Virus record (IMG/VR): IMGVR_UViG_3300032246_002410
Coordinates: 1 to 45,184 of that record
Origin: a virus
Strand: one strand, 5' to 3'
DNA length: 45,184 bases
Shown here: positions 18,441 through 25,892 of the stretch, one piece after another
Layout of the letters: each line of letters begins with the position of its first letter
Position numbering within the stretch: the first letter of the stretch is position 1
Program-made: the position numbers and the translations under genes
Notes under the pieces: generated by a model
What the model saw: only the letters and a program-made list of their open reading frames with translations
What the model was told of the DNA's origin: nothing
Database searches by the model: none

Positions 18441-20279
18441 TTATGAGAACGTAACAGATTGGAAGTTCTTAACAGATACTCTAATATCCTTATTTGGATA
18501 TCTAATTTGATAGACTTGTGAAGGTTGTGCAAAGATTGTATCGTCAACTGGTCCGATTAATTTTGTTTCAGGGTCAGCATAAACCATTGAAGTTTCAGCG
18601 GAAGAATATTGTCCTCCAACTTCATTATAGATATCAAGACCGGCAACCGTTAAGACACCATTCAAATTTTGAATAATACTTCTTATTTCAGACAGATAAA
18701 CATTCTGACCAAGTTGCCTTGTTTGAGGGTTGAAGTATGTTGACACAGCGTCAATAACAGATGAAATAATTTGTCCTGAGTTTTGAGCAGCGTCTAAAAC
18801 AATTGAAACATCAACGCTCACATCAATTACTTCAGCAGTAAAGATTGAAATGTAATCGTTCATCATTCTATAGTTAGATAGATAATTTGCAATATTTTGT
18901 TTCAAGGTATTAGAAACAATGTTTGTTAACTTACCTGAAGTATCGTATGATAATATTTGAATCATTATTTTATTATCGTTTTCAGTTATCGATACTTTTG
19001 CTGGTGCTCCGAATTGAGCTGGCATGTTTCTAATAATAGATTCATAATCTTGTACTGTTACCGCTCTCTTTTGTGCCGAGAAGTTAAATGATACATAGTT
19101 TCTAATTTCTTCAATTGTTGGTACACCTGCCCCACCAATAGCAGCAGTTACGTTATTACATCTTAAAGAACTTACCACTGATGAGTTAGTTGCCTCTGAA
19201 GGTCCGTTAACAAAAAATGATACAGTACCAATTTGATTAATTACGTTTGTACCTAAGTTAGTTTGTAATCCACCACCAACTCTATACTGAATGAATAATG
19301 TTGAGTTAGGTGTTAACGCGGCACCTAAAGAAACGTTGTTAGAATATTTTTGAATTTCTAATGTTGTACCTAAAGTGGTAAACTGGTCTAAAGCATCTTG
19401 AGCCGTGTTAGTTCCTCCACCGAAGGTCATTTTCTTAAACCCTTCTGCAGTATATTCACTAATAAATCTATTTTGTGTTTGAATATATCTACCAACTTTA
19501 ATACCTGGTTGGTCTGAAACTTTTGTTGGGTCTTCAATAAAAACTCTATCTTCAGCCAACGCATCCACTTCATACCATCTATTAGTTGCACCCATGAATT
19601 CAGCTGATGTTGGTACATTTGTATATTCTGTTCCGTCTTTTAATAAAACACTTGTAATACCTAATACATTTTTTTCAGGTAAAAATAATTCAAAGAATGG
19701 TTTTACATCGTTTGGTGTAATAACTCTTTTGAATACTTTGGTAATACCATTAACAACAACTTCTCTTTTAGTGATTGTGTAATTTATTAATATACCATTG
19801 GCATTAAAATTAGGAACTTTTAATCTATTTGGAAATCCTTGTGCGTTATATGGTGATGTGAAATCAATGTCGTATTGATTTTCAAAAACTAATCCAGCCC
19901 CGATAACTTGAGAGCCTCTTAATAAAGTACCAAGGTATCTTTCATCTTCTTTATCTCCGTAAGCCGGTACTGTAATTGAAAAATCAACTAAAGAAACTGA
20001 AGGTCTTTGTCCCGGTAACTTTAAACCATACGTTCTGGCAATGTTGTAAATTGATGACTTTTGTTGAGCGTACTGAAGAACTGTCTCTTGTATACTTCTA
20101 TCAATGTGATAGTGTAAGTTATCCGCAACCGCCGCATTCAAATCTAAAAATACCGAGAAAACTGATGCGTCATTAAAATCCTGTATTAACTCAGGATAGT
20201 AGGTTCTAACATAGTTTAACAGTTCGGTTCTTATTCCTTCGAAATCTCGGGTTGTATATGATATTTTACGATTAGCCAT
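18441..20279 (-). CDS. baseplate wedge protein, T4 gp6-like (baseplate J family)
   Basis: 612 residues. The N-terminus (YTTRDFEGIRTELLNYVRTY, then ASVFSVFLDLNAAVADNLHY and HIDRSIQETVLQYAQ) is the characteristic start of gp6/baseplate J-like wedge proteins. The middle is the beta-rich J domain. The region around residues 385-420 (GVPTIEEIRNYVSFNF, then RAVTVQDYESIIRNMP) carries the typical 'R-A-V-T-x-x-D-Y' motif. In T4, gp6 dimers form the inner wedge ring that controls sheath contraction. The gene begins 5 nt after the gp25-like gene, the usual T4-type neighbour. Length is close to T4 gp6. Identification is confident. Confidence 0.9.
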   Translation of the reverse strand: MANRKISYTTRDFEGIRTELLNYVRTYYPELIQDFNDASVFSVFLDLNAAVADNLHYHIDRSIQETVLQYAQQKSSIYNIARTYGLKLPGQRPSVSLVDFSITVPAYGDKEDERYLGTLLRGSQVIGAGLVFENQYDIDFTSPYNAQGFPNRLKVPNFNANGILINYTITKREVVVNGITKVFKRVITPNDVKPFFELFLPEKNVLGITSVLLKDGTEYTNVPTSAEFMGATNRWYEVDALAEDRVFIEDPTKVSDQPGIKVGRYIQTQNRFISEYTAEGFKKMTFGGGTNTAQDALDQFTTLGTTLEIQKYSNNVSLGAALTPNSTLFIQYRVGGGLQTNLGTNVINQIGTVSFFVNGPSEATNSSVVSSLRCNNVTAAIGGAGVPTIEEIRNYVSFNFSAQKRAVTVQDYESIIRNMPAQFGAPAKVSITENDNKIMIQILSYDTSGKLTNIVSNTLKQNIANYLSNYRMMNDYISIFTAEVIDVSVDVSIVLDAAQNSGQIISSVIDAVSTYFNPQTRQLGQNVYLSEIRSIIQNLNGVLTVAGLDIYNEVGGQYSSAETSMVYADPETKLIGPVDDTIFAQPSQVYQIRYPNKDIRVSVKNFQSVTFS

Positions 20280-20284
20280 CTATC

Positions 20285-20755
20285 TTAAATATTGATAATT
20301 AGAAAATCACTCTGAGAAAACGTTTGGGCATTAATTGAGTAATCTATTTTTATTTTTGCAGTATATTCTGATGTTCCTTTTCCAGGTAATCGGTATACTG
20401 AAGATTCACTAGTTCCAACAAAATTTTGACCTGTTGCAATATCCACTTCTTCTTGTGGGTCAGCCGGTGTAATTGTTATATTGTTGAGTAAAAGATTTGG
20501 CATAAAATTCTCAACTGCATCTCTAATATCTGATTCAATTGCATTAAAGGTAAGTCCATCGAATGGTTCAAAAAGAAATTCATATAATCTTGTACCAAAA
20601 GTTGGTAGATAATATCTTGAACCTTTTCTAGTTAAAAGTAGATGTAATAAGTCAGACTTAATTTCATCTCTTTGGAATTCTGTTAATCTTAAGTAATCCC
20701 CTCTAAGTGAGTCCGCGAATGGGAACTGAAGACCATATGTAATACCATTTGCCAT
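20285..20755 (-). CDS. baseplate wedge protein, T4 gp25-like
   Basis: 156 residues from the ATG at 20755 (MANGITYGLQFPFADS). The frame could extend 28 residues further to an ATG at 20839, but that would run into the DUF5522 gene, and the extra residues do not look like the family. The core matches the gpW/gp25 fold: LRGDYLRLTEFQRDEIKSDL, LHLLLTRKGSRYYLPTFGTR, LYEFLFEPFD. The catalytic function once proposed for T4 gp25 is doubtful; its known role is the trimeric wedge core with gp6 and gp7 that links baseplate to sheath. A 20-nt gap precedes it. The degenerate TATTTATG here lies only 4 nt from the start and so does not fit the spacing rule. Confidence 0.9.
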   Translation of the reverse strand: MANGITYGLQFPFADSLRGDYLRLTEFQRDEIKSDLLHLLLTRKGSRYYLPTFGTRLYEFLFEPFDGLTFNAIESDIRDAVENFMPNLLLNNITITPADPQEEVDIATGQNFVGTSESSVYRLPGKGTSEYTAKIKIDYSINAQTFSQSDFLIINI

Positions 20756-20775
20756 ATCACATAAATATACATGGA

Positions 20776-20994
20776 TTAATTTTTTCTTAAAGAGATAGTC
20801 CCTTTCGTATGTTTTGGGTCGTAAGGACAATGTCTGCAATAATTACCACAACATGTTCCTCTTCTTATGTGAAATTCTTCAGTAAATATAACTCTATCAC
20901 CTTCCATATAATAATCAGAAGGGAGGAGTTTTTTTGACCCCTCCCTCTTATTATCATCTATTTCTTTTGTTTGAACTAAATAGTTATTTCCCAT
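20776..20994 (-). CDS. DUF5522-like small Cys-rich protein
   Basis: 72 residues. The core LLPSDYYMEGDRVIFTEEFH followed by IRRGTCCGNYCRHCPYDPKH matches the DUF5522 pattern (D-Y-Y ... F-T ... H-x-x-R-G-x-C-C-G-x-x-C-R-H-C-P-Y) that I associate with Bacteroidota genomes. The four Cys (CC-x3-C-x2-C) suggest a metal or Fe-S site, but no function is established to my knowledge. It starts 4 nt after the RNR stop and ends 20 nt before gp25, so it bridges the replication and baseplate blocks. An internal ATG at residue 30 exists but would cut into the conserved domain. A role linked to the neighbouring RNR is only a guess. Confidence 0.8.
   Translation of the reverse strand: MGNNYLVQTKEIDDNKREGSKKLLPSDYYMEGDRVIFTEEFHIRRGTCCGNYCRHCPYDPKHTKGTISLRKN
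20920..20946 (-). other. GC-rich hairpin inside the DUF5522 gene
   Basis: Arms AGGGAGGGGT and ACTCCTCCCT on the coding strand form a 10-bp stem (one G-U pair) with loop CAAAAAA. It is conspicuous in AT-rich DNA. It codes for residues around REGSKKLLP. The following bases (TCTGATTATTAT) are not a good U tract, so a classical terminator is unlikely; an RNA processing or pausing site is possible. Confidence 0.5.
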
Positions 20995-20998
20995 CCTA

Positions 20999-22855
20999 TT
21001 ATTTTATCTCACAAGCTCCGCCAGCACATGCTAACTCACCACTTAAATCTGTATCATCGTTTAATTCTACAATTTCAGATAAATCAACATCATGAAGAGT
21101 TTTCATTAGTTCTTCATATTTTTCTTTATTACAATCTTCAAACGGTGCTTGAATGTAAGTGCCTCCGTCATATGGTAAACAAGATAAACCATTGTAGTAT
21201 TCTTTGTTATCCCACATCCACTCACCAACTGCCGGCCACTCGTGTTCTCTAATTGAGATAGTTGCCGATACGTTATGAGCATTTGAGCCAGTTCTATGTC
21301 CTGGTTTAATCCACTCTTGTTGAACTTTCTTTACTCTCTCCAATAATTGAATTGGTGATTCATTTCTTAAGATTGACTTTTCAGGTGCTTTTTGTGGAAT
21401 ACCAATAACAGCAGTATCATGTGGTCTGAAGTATTCATCTTCAACTAATTCAGGGTGGTTAGTTTTTAAGTGTGAATAAATTGCTTCGTTCTTACCAACT
21501 CTAACTCTTCTGATATAATAATCATTATGCCAAGCATGAATACCTGATGATGTACCTAAAGTTAAAGATGTTGTTCCTGCCGGTTTAACTGTTGTTGTTC
21601 TTGCTGCTGGATTAATTTTTAATAACTCAGCAACTCTTTTGTTTTCTTCTTTAACAACTTTAGACCCCGCCTTCATATTCAAACCTAAAACAGCACCTGA
21701 ACCGATACCTGTCATAGAAATTCCAATCAACGCATCTTTTTCAGTTGTTCTTTGCCATATTGGTCTCAAATAGTGGAAGTTTGTATATCCTGCTTGTAAT
21801 GTTCCAATGAATGAAGCCGCTCTAACTCTAATTTCGTAGTCTTCTTGAGATACAACATTAGACACGTTTACCTCTGTAAGATTACAGAATTGGAATGGTC
21901 TTAAAGCAATTTCACAACAAGGGTTAGTCCCCCAATCTTTATCGTTACTTAAGTAGATACCAGGTTCACCCGCTCCACTCGCTTCAATTCTCTTCCATAA
22001 ATCCATGAAGTAATCTTTAGTAATTTTGTGTCTCATCAAAACTGCGGAGTTATTAGCTCTACCTCTTTGTGGATTTGTTTCCCACCAAGCTCCACTTTTA
22101 CATCCAATCATTTCTTCGTCAGTTGCCGAGAATAATGAGATAAGTGCTGCTCTTCTGATACCACCAGCTAATACTGCGTCTGCAATATGACAAACGATAT
22201 CATGTACTTCAATTGGTTTTAATTTTTCACCATCTTCTTTTGAATCCAAGATTCCTTCAACTTTAATTAAACATTCTTTTAATGGTTGAGGACCAGGAGC
22301 TTTACCACCTGATGTGATAAGTCTTGCACCTTTTGGTCTGATGTCTGAAAAATCAAATTCTATTTTTGAACCACCATAAAAGTATGATTTAACCAATACT
22401 TTAACAGCGTCAGCCCATCCTTCGATTGAGTCAGCAACTAACCATCTTCTTCCTCTTTCTTTATTTGGTTTTCTGATTTCAGGTAAAGCATCAACGTGAT
22501 GTTTTTGTACTGAATAACCAACTCCTGTTCCACCTAAAAGTAAGAACATAATTTCTGAAAACACTCTCCAATCATCAATCGGGGCAAATGCACAGTTGTA
22601 GATTCTGTTTGGTGAAATCTCAATAGGTTTTCCTGCAAATTGCATTGACCTCATTGATGGAAGAACTTCTTTGTTATAAACAAATTTGTAGTTCTTTCTA
22701 ATTTCTTCTTCTAATTGTGGATACTGCTTAATATGCATCTCCATGTTTCTTGTCACTAACTCGTGCCAAGTTTCTCTTCTCTTTAACTCAGGGATATACT
22801 TCGCGTATTTCATATACACTGTAATATCCGATAAAATCCTGTTTGAAATGTCCAT
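20999..22855 (-). CDS. nrdJ: ribonucleotide reductase, class II (adenosylcobalamin-dependent), monomeric type
   Basis: 618 residues from the ATG at 22855 (MDISNRILSDITVYMKYAKY); an ATG at 22930 would add 25 AT-coded residues and is rejected. It reduces ribonucleotides, probably triphosphates, for phage DNA synthesis. Landmarks are RIYNCAFAPIDDW with the first redox Cys; LLLGGTGVGYSV; the thiyl-radical loop NPCCEIALRPFQFCNLTEVN with the C-x-E and second redox Cys; VKPAGTTSLTLG; and the C-terminal redox pair CAGGAC in the last residues. No separate radical subunit gene or glycyl-radical motif is present, which supports class II. It is shorter than the 739-residue Lactobacillus RTPR, so some insertion is missing. 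The 133-nt leader holds a TATTTATC element and an inverted repeat. Cobalamin must come from the host or environment. Confidence 0.88.
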   Translation of the reverse strand: MDISNRILSDITVYMKYAKYIPELKRRETWHELVTRNMEMHIKQYPQLEEEIRKNYKFVYNKEVLPSMRSMQFAGKPIEISPNRIYNCAFAPIDDWRVFSEIMFLLLGGTGVGYSVQKHHVDALPEIRKPNKERGRRWLVADSIEGWADAVKVLVKSYFYGGSKIEFDFSDIRPKGARLITSGGKAPGPQPLKECLIKVEGILDSKEDGEKLKPIEVHDIVCHIADAVLAGGIRRAALISLFSATDEEMIGCKSGAWWETNPQRGRANNSAVLMRHKITKDYFMDLWKRIEASGAGEPGIYLSNDKDWGTNPCCEIALRPFQFCNLTEVNVSNVVSQEDYEIRVRAASFIGTLQAGYTNFHYLRPIWQRTTEKDALIGISMTGIGSGAVLGLNMKAGSKVVKEENKRVAELLKINPAARTTTVKPAGTTSLTLGTSSGIHAWHNDYYIRRVRVGKNEAIYSHLKTNHPELVEDEYFRPHDTAVIGIPQKAPEKSILRNESPIQLLERVKKVQQEWIKPGHRTGSNAHNVSATISIREHEWPAVGEWMWDNKEYYNGLSCLPYDGGTYIQAPFEDCNKEKYEELMKTLHDVDLSEIVELNDDTDLSGELACAGGACEIK

Positions 22856-22906
22856 TTTGTAAATTTTTGGGTGTAGATATTTTATTAAAAAATCGTTGAT
22901 TTTTAT

Positions 22907-22914
22907 GATAAATA
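22907..22914 (-). promoter_or_regulatory. TATTTATC element in the RNR leader
   Basis: Coding strand reads ATATTTATCATAAAAATC. It lies 51 nt before the ATG at 22855, much farther than at structural genes, so any transcript from it would have a longer leader. Confidence 0.4.
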
Positions 22915-22916
22915 TG

Positions 22917-22937
22917 TGACCGTACACCATTCGGTCA
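22917..22937. promoter_or_regulatory. inverted repeat TGACCG-N9-CGGTCA upstream of RNR
   Basis: Perfect 6-bp arms with a 9-base spacer lie immediately upstream of the TATTTATC element in an otherwise AT-rich gap. The position, next to a likely promoter and ahead of a metabolic gene, suits an operator or RNA hairpin. It is not a recognised NrdR box. Confidence 0.4.
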
Positions 22938-22949
22938 ACATTTTTCCTA

Positions 22950-22957
22950 CAAAAATA
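22950..22957 (-). promoter_or_regulatory. possible Bacteroidota -7 box (TATTTTTG) upstream of RNR
   Basis: Coding strand TATTTTTG fits the host consensus TAnnTTTG. No convincing TTTG -33 box is found at the expected distance upstream. If used, transcription would start about 90 nt before the ATG at 22855. Confidence 0.3.
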
Positions 22958-22988
22958 TAAGTTTTTTTTAGAAAAAGTAGATATTTAA

Positions 22989-24371
22989 TTAATTAGTTTT
23001 TTGTTGAGACTCTCTTTCTTTTCTCTTTTCAAGAAGTTCTTTAACTCTATCTCTTTTTCTTTCCTCTTGTTGTCCCTCAAAACCTAAGAATGTTACTGAG
23101 GATTCTGTATCTATTTCAAGAAGTTCATTGTTGAATTTACAATTTTCAAAGACAACCCCGTCTTTACCAAGACGTGACTTTGTAATGGCAATCGTTGCTA
23201 AATTCATCTCTTTTTGTTGTAATGATTTAGCTACAGTGATGATTACGTGACCTACTTGAGCCTTCTTGATTGAACCTCCCATTTGGTCTGTAGTTACAAC
23301 CTCAGATGAGATTGAACTTCTATTACCTTGAGTTGCTGTCCAACCTGCAATGTCCAATTCGTGACACATAGCCTCAAATCCTCTCATTATAGAACCCTCA
23401 GCTTTCCATTCATCTTTAGCACTTGATTCAGGGAGAACACAATCAATATAATCCAATAGAATCATATCAATCTTTGTACCATCAGCAATAATCTTTCTAA
23501 CTTGATTCTTGATTTGATTCATGGTCATGCTATCAGAAGCTAACTTCTTCAAGATTAACTCATTCTTCATTGTCTCTTTAATCTCAGTTATTTTACTCAT
23601 TACGGTATCTTTATGAAGAACCAAGTTATCTGGTTCGATACCTGTCCACATCGTGAAATGTTTTCTTTGAATAATCTTTGGGTTGTCCTCAAAAAATATT
23701 TGAAGAACGTTATAACCCATGTTAAATGCTGTGTTGGCAATTTTACATAAGACAGTGGTTTTACCGACCCCCGTAGGAGCTAATATAACCCCAATCTCAC
23801 CCTTTGCAAGTCCACCCTTAAGTAGTTTGTCAATTCCACCGATACCCATTGGAATGGGGTGTCTGTAGTCTTCGTCAAGGACTGTGTCCAAGTTATCGAA
23901 TATATCTGTCTGACCTTTCTCAACCTCACCAACTTGTAAAGCCTCTCTAATAAGTCCTTCAACCTTATCATAAGATTCGAAGTCACCTTCAGTAATAATC
24001 TTTTGTGATTTGTCCATCGCCTTCTGTAACTCTTGTTGTTTACAGAATTTCAATGCTTTTTCTTGTACAAAAGATGTTCCCTCAAAAGGAGCATCTTTAA
24101 CTTGTTTAAGTGTGTCCAAAACAATCTTGGCAACAAGTTCTTGTGAAATCTCAGATTTTACAATCTGTTCTAAGGTATCAAAAGTAGGTGTTGACTCATA
24201 CTTTGTATGGTACTCTTTAATCATCTGTATGATGATTTTAAAGTATTTGTTGTCGAAATATGAACTCTCAATTACATCCATGATTGAATGTGAAAAGTCC
24301 TTGTCGACAACTATTTGGTTGAGTAACTGTACCTGGAATGTGTTACCTAAATAATCAAAATTCTTGTTCAT
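22989..24371 (-). CDS. replicative DNA helicase, DnaB/T4 gp41-like
   Basis: 460 residues. Residues 1-150 are a helical N-terminal region of the kind that binds primase and forms the ring collar. The RecA-like motor follows, with Walker A APTGVGKTT at residues 198-206, the acidic H1a-like segment QIFFEDN at about 224-230, Walker B MILLDYID at 303-310 and motif H3-like TATQGNRSS at about 343-351. The C-terminus is a charged tail (RKRDRVKELLEKRKERE). It would form a hexamer that unwinds the phage replication fork. It follows the 150-aa gene with a 35-nt gap holding a TATTTAAT variant. No primase gene is visible in the window. Assignment to the DnaB superfamily is strong; gp41 equivalence is inferred from the T4-like setting. 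Confidence 0.87.
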   Translation of the reverse strand: MNKNFDYLGNTFQVQLLNQIVVDKDFSHSIMDVIESSYFDNKYFKIIIQMIKEYHTKYESTPTFDTLEQIVKSEISQELVAKIVLDTLKQVKDAPFEGTSFVQEKALKFCKQQELQKAMDKSQKIITEGDFESYDKVEGLIREALQVGEVEKGQTDIFDNLDTVLDEDYRHPIPMGIGGIDKLLKGGLAKGEIGVILAPTGVGKTTVLCKIANTAFNMGYNVLQIFFEDNPKIIQRKHFTMWTGIEPDNLVLHKDTVMSKITEIKETMKNELILKKLASDSMTMNQIKNQVRKIIADGTKIDMILLDYIDCVLPESSAKDEWKAEGSIMRGFEAMCHELDIAGWTATQGNRSSISSEVVTTDQMGGSIKKAQVGHVIITVAKSLQQKEMNLATIAITKSRLGKDGVVFENCKFNNELLEIDTESSVTFLGFEGQQEERKRDRVKELLEKRKERESQQKTN

Positions 24372-24397
24372 AGTTGTTTTAAAATATCCCCTCTTTT

Positions 24398-24405
24398 ATT
24401 AAATA
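24398..24405 (-). promoter_or_regulatory. degenerate TATTTAAT element before the helicase gene
   Basis: Coding strand AGTATTTAATAAAAG, ending 26 nt before the ATG at 24371. It differs from the main element at positions 7 and 8 and in spacing, so support is weak. Confidence 0.25.
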
Positions 24406-24406
24406 C

Positions 24407-24859
24407 TTACTTACTTAAGTCAAAATCCAAATATTGATAAGATAATTTGGTATTTGAAAAAATGTCAGTCAATTCTCTTAACACATCTTTCAAAAATGGT
24501 CGTACGTCCACCGTATAACGAACTTTTGGTGGAAACAATTTTCCATCGAATTGTCTATGACAAATTGTCTGCTCTCCAACTTTCACAAAAAGGTTAAATA
24601 TTTCAGGACCATCTGTGAAGGATGTGTCCATAATTTTTGGGTCATGACTGATTGCATCTCTGTTGTCCATCATGTAAACAACTGTCTTCATTTTAAGATA
24701 ATACTGTAACTCTTCTTTCAAAGCTTTGATATACTCATACAAGTCCACCGAGTTCTTCGCATTAGGGTTAAAACCTCTAACGTTAAAGAATCTTTGTACA
24801 ACGATGTTGTCATTCAAAGTCAAAAGGAATTCCATTTTGGTACTGTCCATTTCTTTCAT
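24407..24859 (-). CDS. hypothetical protein in replication block
   Basis: 150 residues (MKEMDSTKMEFLLTLNDNIV). Visible features are FLLTLNDNIVVQRFFNVRGF, YIKALKEELQYYLKMKTVVY and a Pro/Val segment FPPKVRYTVDVRPFLKDVLR. There are no nucleotide-binding motifs and a single Cys. It begins 5 nt after the exonuclease stop and precedes the helicase, so a replication accessory role (helicase loading, polymerase or SSB contact) is conceivable but not shown. I do not recognise the family. Nearby Met codons (residues 4 and 9) offer alternative starts; the first gives the tightest spacing. Confidence 0.7.
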   Translation of the reverse strand: MKEMDSTKMEFLLTLNDNIVVQRFFNVRGFNPNAKNSVDLYEYIKALKEELQYYLKMKTVVYMMDNRDAISHDPKIMDTSFTDGPEIFNLFVKVGEQTICHRQFDGKLFPPKVRYTVDVRPFLKDVLRELTDIFSNTKLSYQYLDFDLSK

Positions 24860-24864
24860 TGCGT

Positions 24865-25860
24865 TTAATTTTTGTTTGTGTTTCGTTTTTCTTTTCTTAT
24901 TAATTTTGTGAATGGTGTTAGAAAGTTAACCCAAGCCTCGTCATCTTTAGGGAGGTACTTGAATAACCCATCTTCCATCATCATTCTCATTAGGTTTTTA
25001 TATCCCCTGTCTGTGGGGTCAATTGAATCTTTATAAATTTGTTCTACTAAGGTCTTTCCATCATCTGTAATTAACGGGTTTGAAAGGTCTACAATTTGTT
25101 TGTTTGTGTTATAAAACACTTCTCCAAGAATAGTTGATTTTGTCTTTCCAGTCAAAATATTTGATAAAGTTTTAATTGGTTTTTTTTGCGGGATATTTCG
25201 TGCAACATCGAGTAATTCTTCGATAGTGCATGGTTTTTCCTGCACTTGAGGAAAGTACTTTATTAAAGTTTTTTCACCAAGACCTTCAATACCATCTATG
25301 TTGTCCGATTTATCACCTGTAAAGATTTTACAAAGTAATACGTTGTAGTGGGGTATTTCTACCTTATTGATAGTAATATTATCCCCATGCTTGAAGTATT
25401 GTTTTGATATAGGTGAATAGATACTAATGTTCTCATTAATCAATTGAGTTAGGTCTTTGTCTGCAGAGAAGATAATAATCTCCTCATTAGTAGCAACCTT
25501 ACAATAGTAAGCAATAAGGTCATCCGCCTCATTGTTAATCATTTCAACTTGTCTTACAAAAATTTCTTCAAGATACTCTTTAACCCTTGATTGTTGGTTA
25601 AGATATGATTGGTACTTATCCTCATTCATATCTTGTCGTCTATTAGCCTTATATTGTGGGTAGATTGATTTACGAATAGAGGAATTAGAATCCCAAAACA
25701 CCACCACTTTATCGTGGTCATGCTCCTCCAAGAATCTTCTGAGAATGTTTATAAAGTGATAGATTCCACCTAAATGGTCTCCATCACTGTATAAATCTCT
25801 GACTCCGTGAAATCCTATTTTAAATAAATTGTTTCCGTCTACTAAAAGTGTTTTAGTCAC
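24865..25860 (-). CDS. 5'-3' exonuclease / FEN-like nuclease (T4 RNase H type)
   Basis: 331 residues, starting with GTG at 25860. Family landmarks with acidic metal ligands are: LLVDGNNLFKIGF at the N-terminus; VVFWDSNSS followed by IYPQYKANR (helical arch); NNEADDLIAYY at about residue 110; IIFSADKDLTQL at about 135; FTGDKSDNIDGIEGLGEKT at about 181, the last including the helix-3-turn-helix that holds DNA. It would remove RNA primers and process 5' flaps at the replication fork, as T4 RNase H does. It lies between the recombinase and helicase genes, with a 32-nt gap upstream lacking a TATTTATA element. The assignment is strong; whether it acts as RNase H or a general flap nuclease cannot be told. 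Confidence 0.9.
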   Translation of the reverse strand: MTKTLLVDGNNLFKIGFHGVRDLYSDGDHLGGIYHFINILRRFLEEHDHDKVVVFWDSNSSIRKSIYPQYKANRRQDMNEDKYQSYLNQQSRVKEYLEEIFVRQVEMINNEADDLIAYYCKVATNEEIIIFSADKDLTQLINENISIYSPISKQYFKHGDNITINKVEIPHYNVLLCKIFTGDKSDNIDGIEGLGEKTLIKYFPQVQEKPCTIEELLDVARNIPQKKPIKTLSNILTGKTKSTILGEVFYNTNKQIVDLSNPLITDDGKTLVEQIYKDSIDPTDRGYKNLMRMMMEDGLFKYLPKDDEAWVNFLTPFTKLIRKEKRNTNKN

Positions 25861-25892
25861 TTTGTTAAATTAGAGGTGATAAAAATTGTTTC

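Noticed and set aside
20760-20767. TATTTATG before the gp25-like gene
   Set aside because: It is only 4 nt from the start codon and has a mismatch, so it does not follow the spacing of the other elements; likely chance in AT-rich DNA.
20756-20839. Longer gp25-like start at 20839
   Set aside because: It overlaps the DUF5522 gene by over 60 bases and adds residues unlike the family; the ATG at 20755 begins the conserved sequence.
22856-22930. Longer RNR start at ATG 22930
   Set aside because: The extra 25 residues are Ile/Lys/Phe-rich from AT-rich leader DNA and would overlap the palindrome and the TATTTATC element; the family-like N-terminus begins at 22855.
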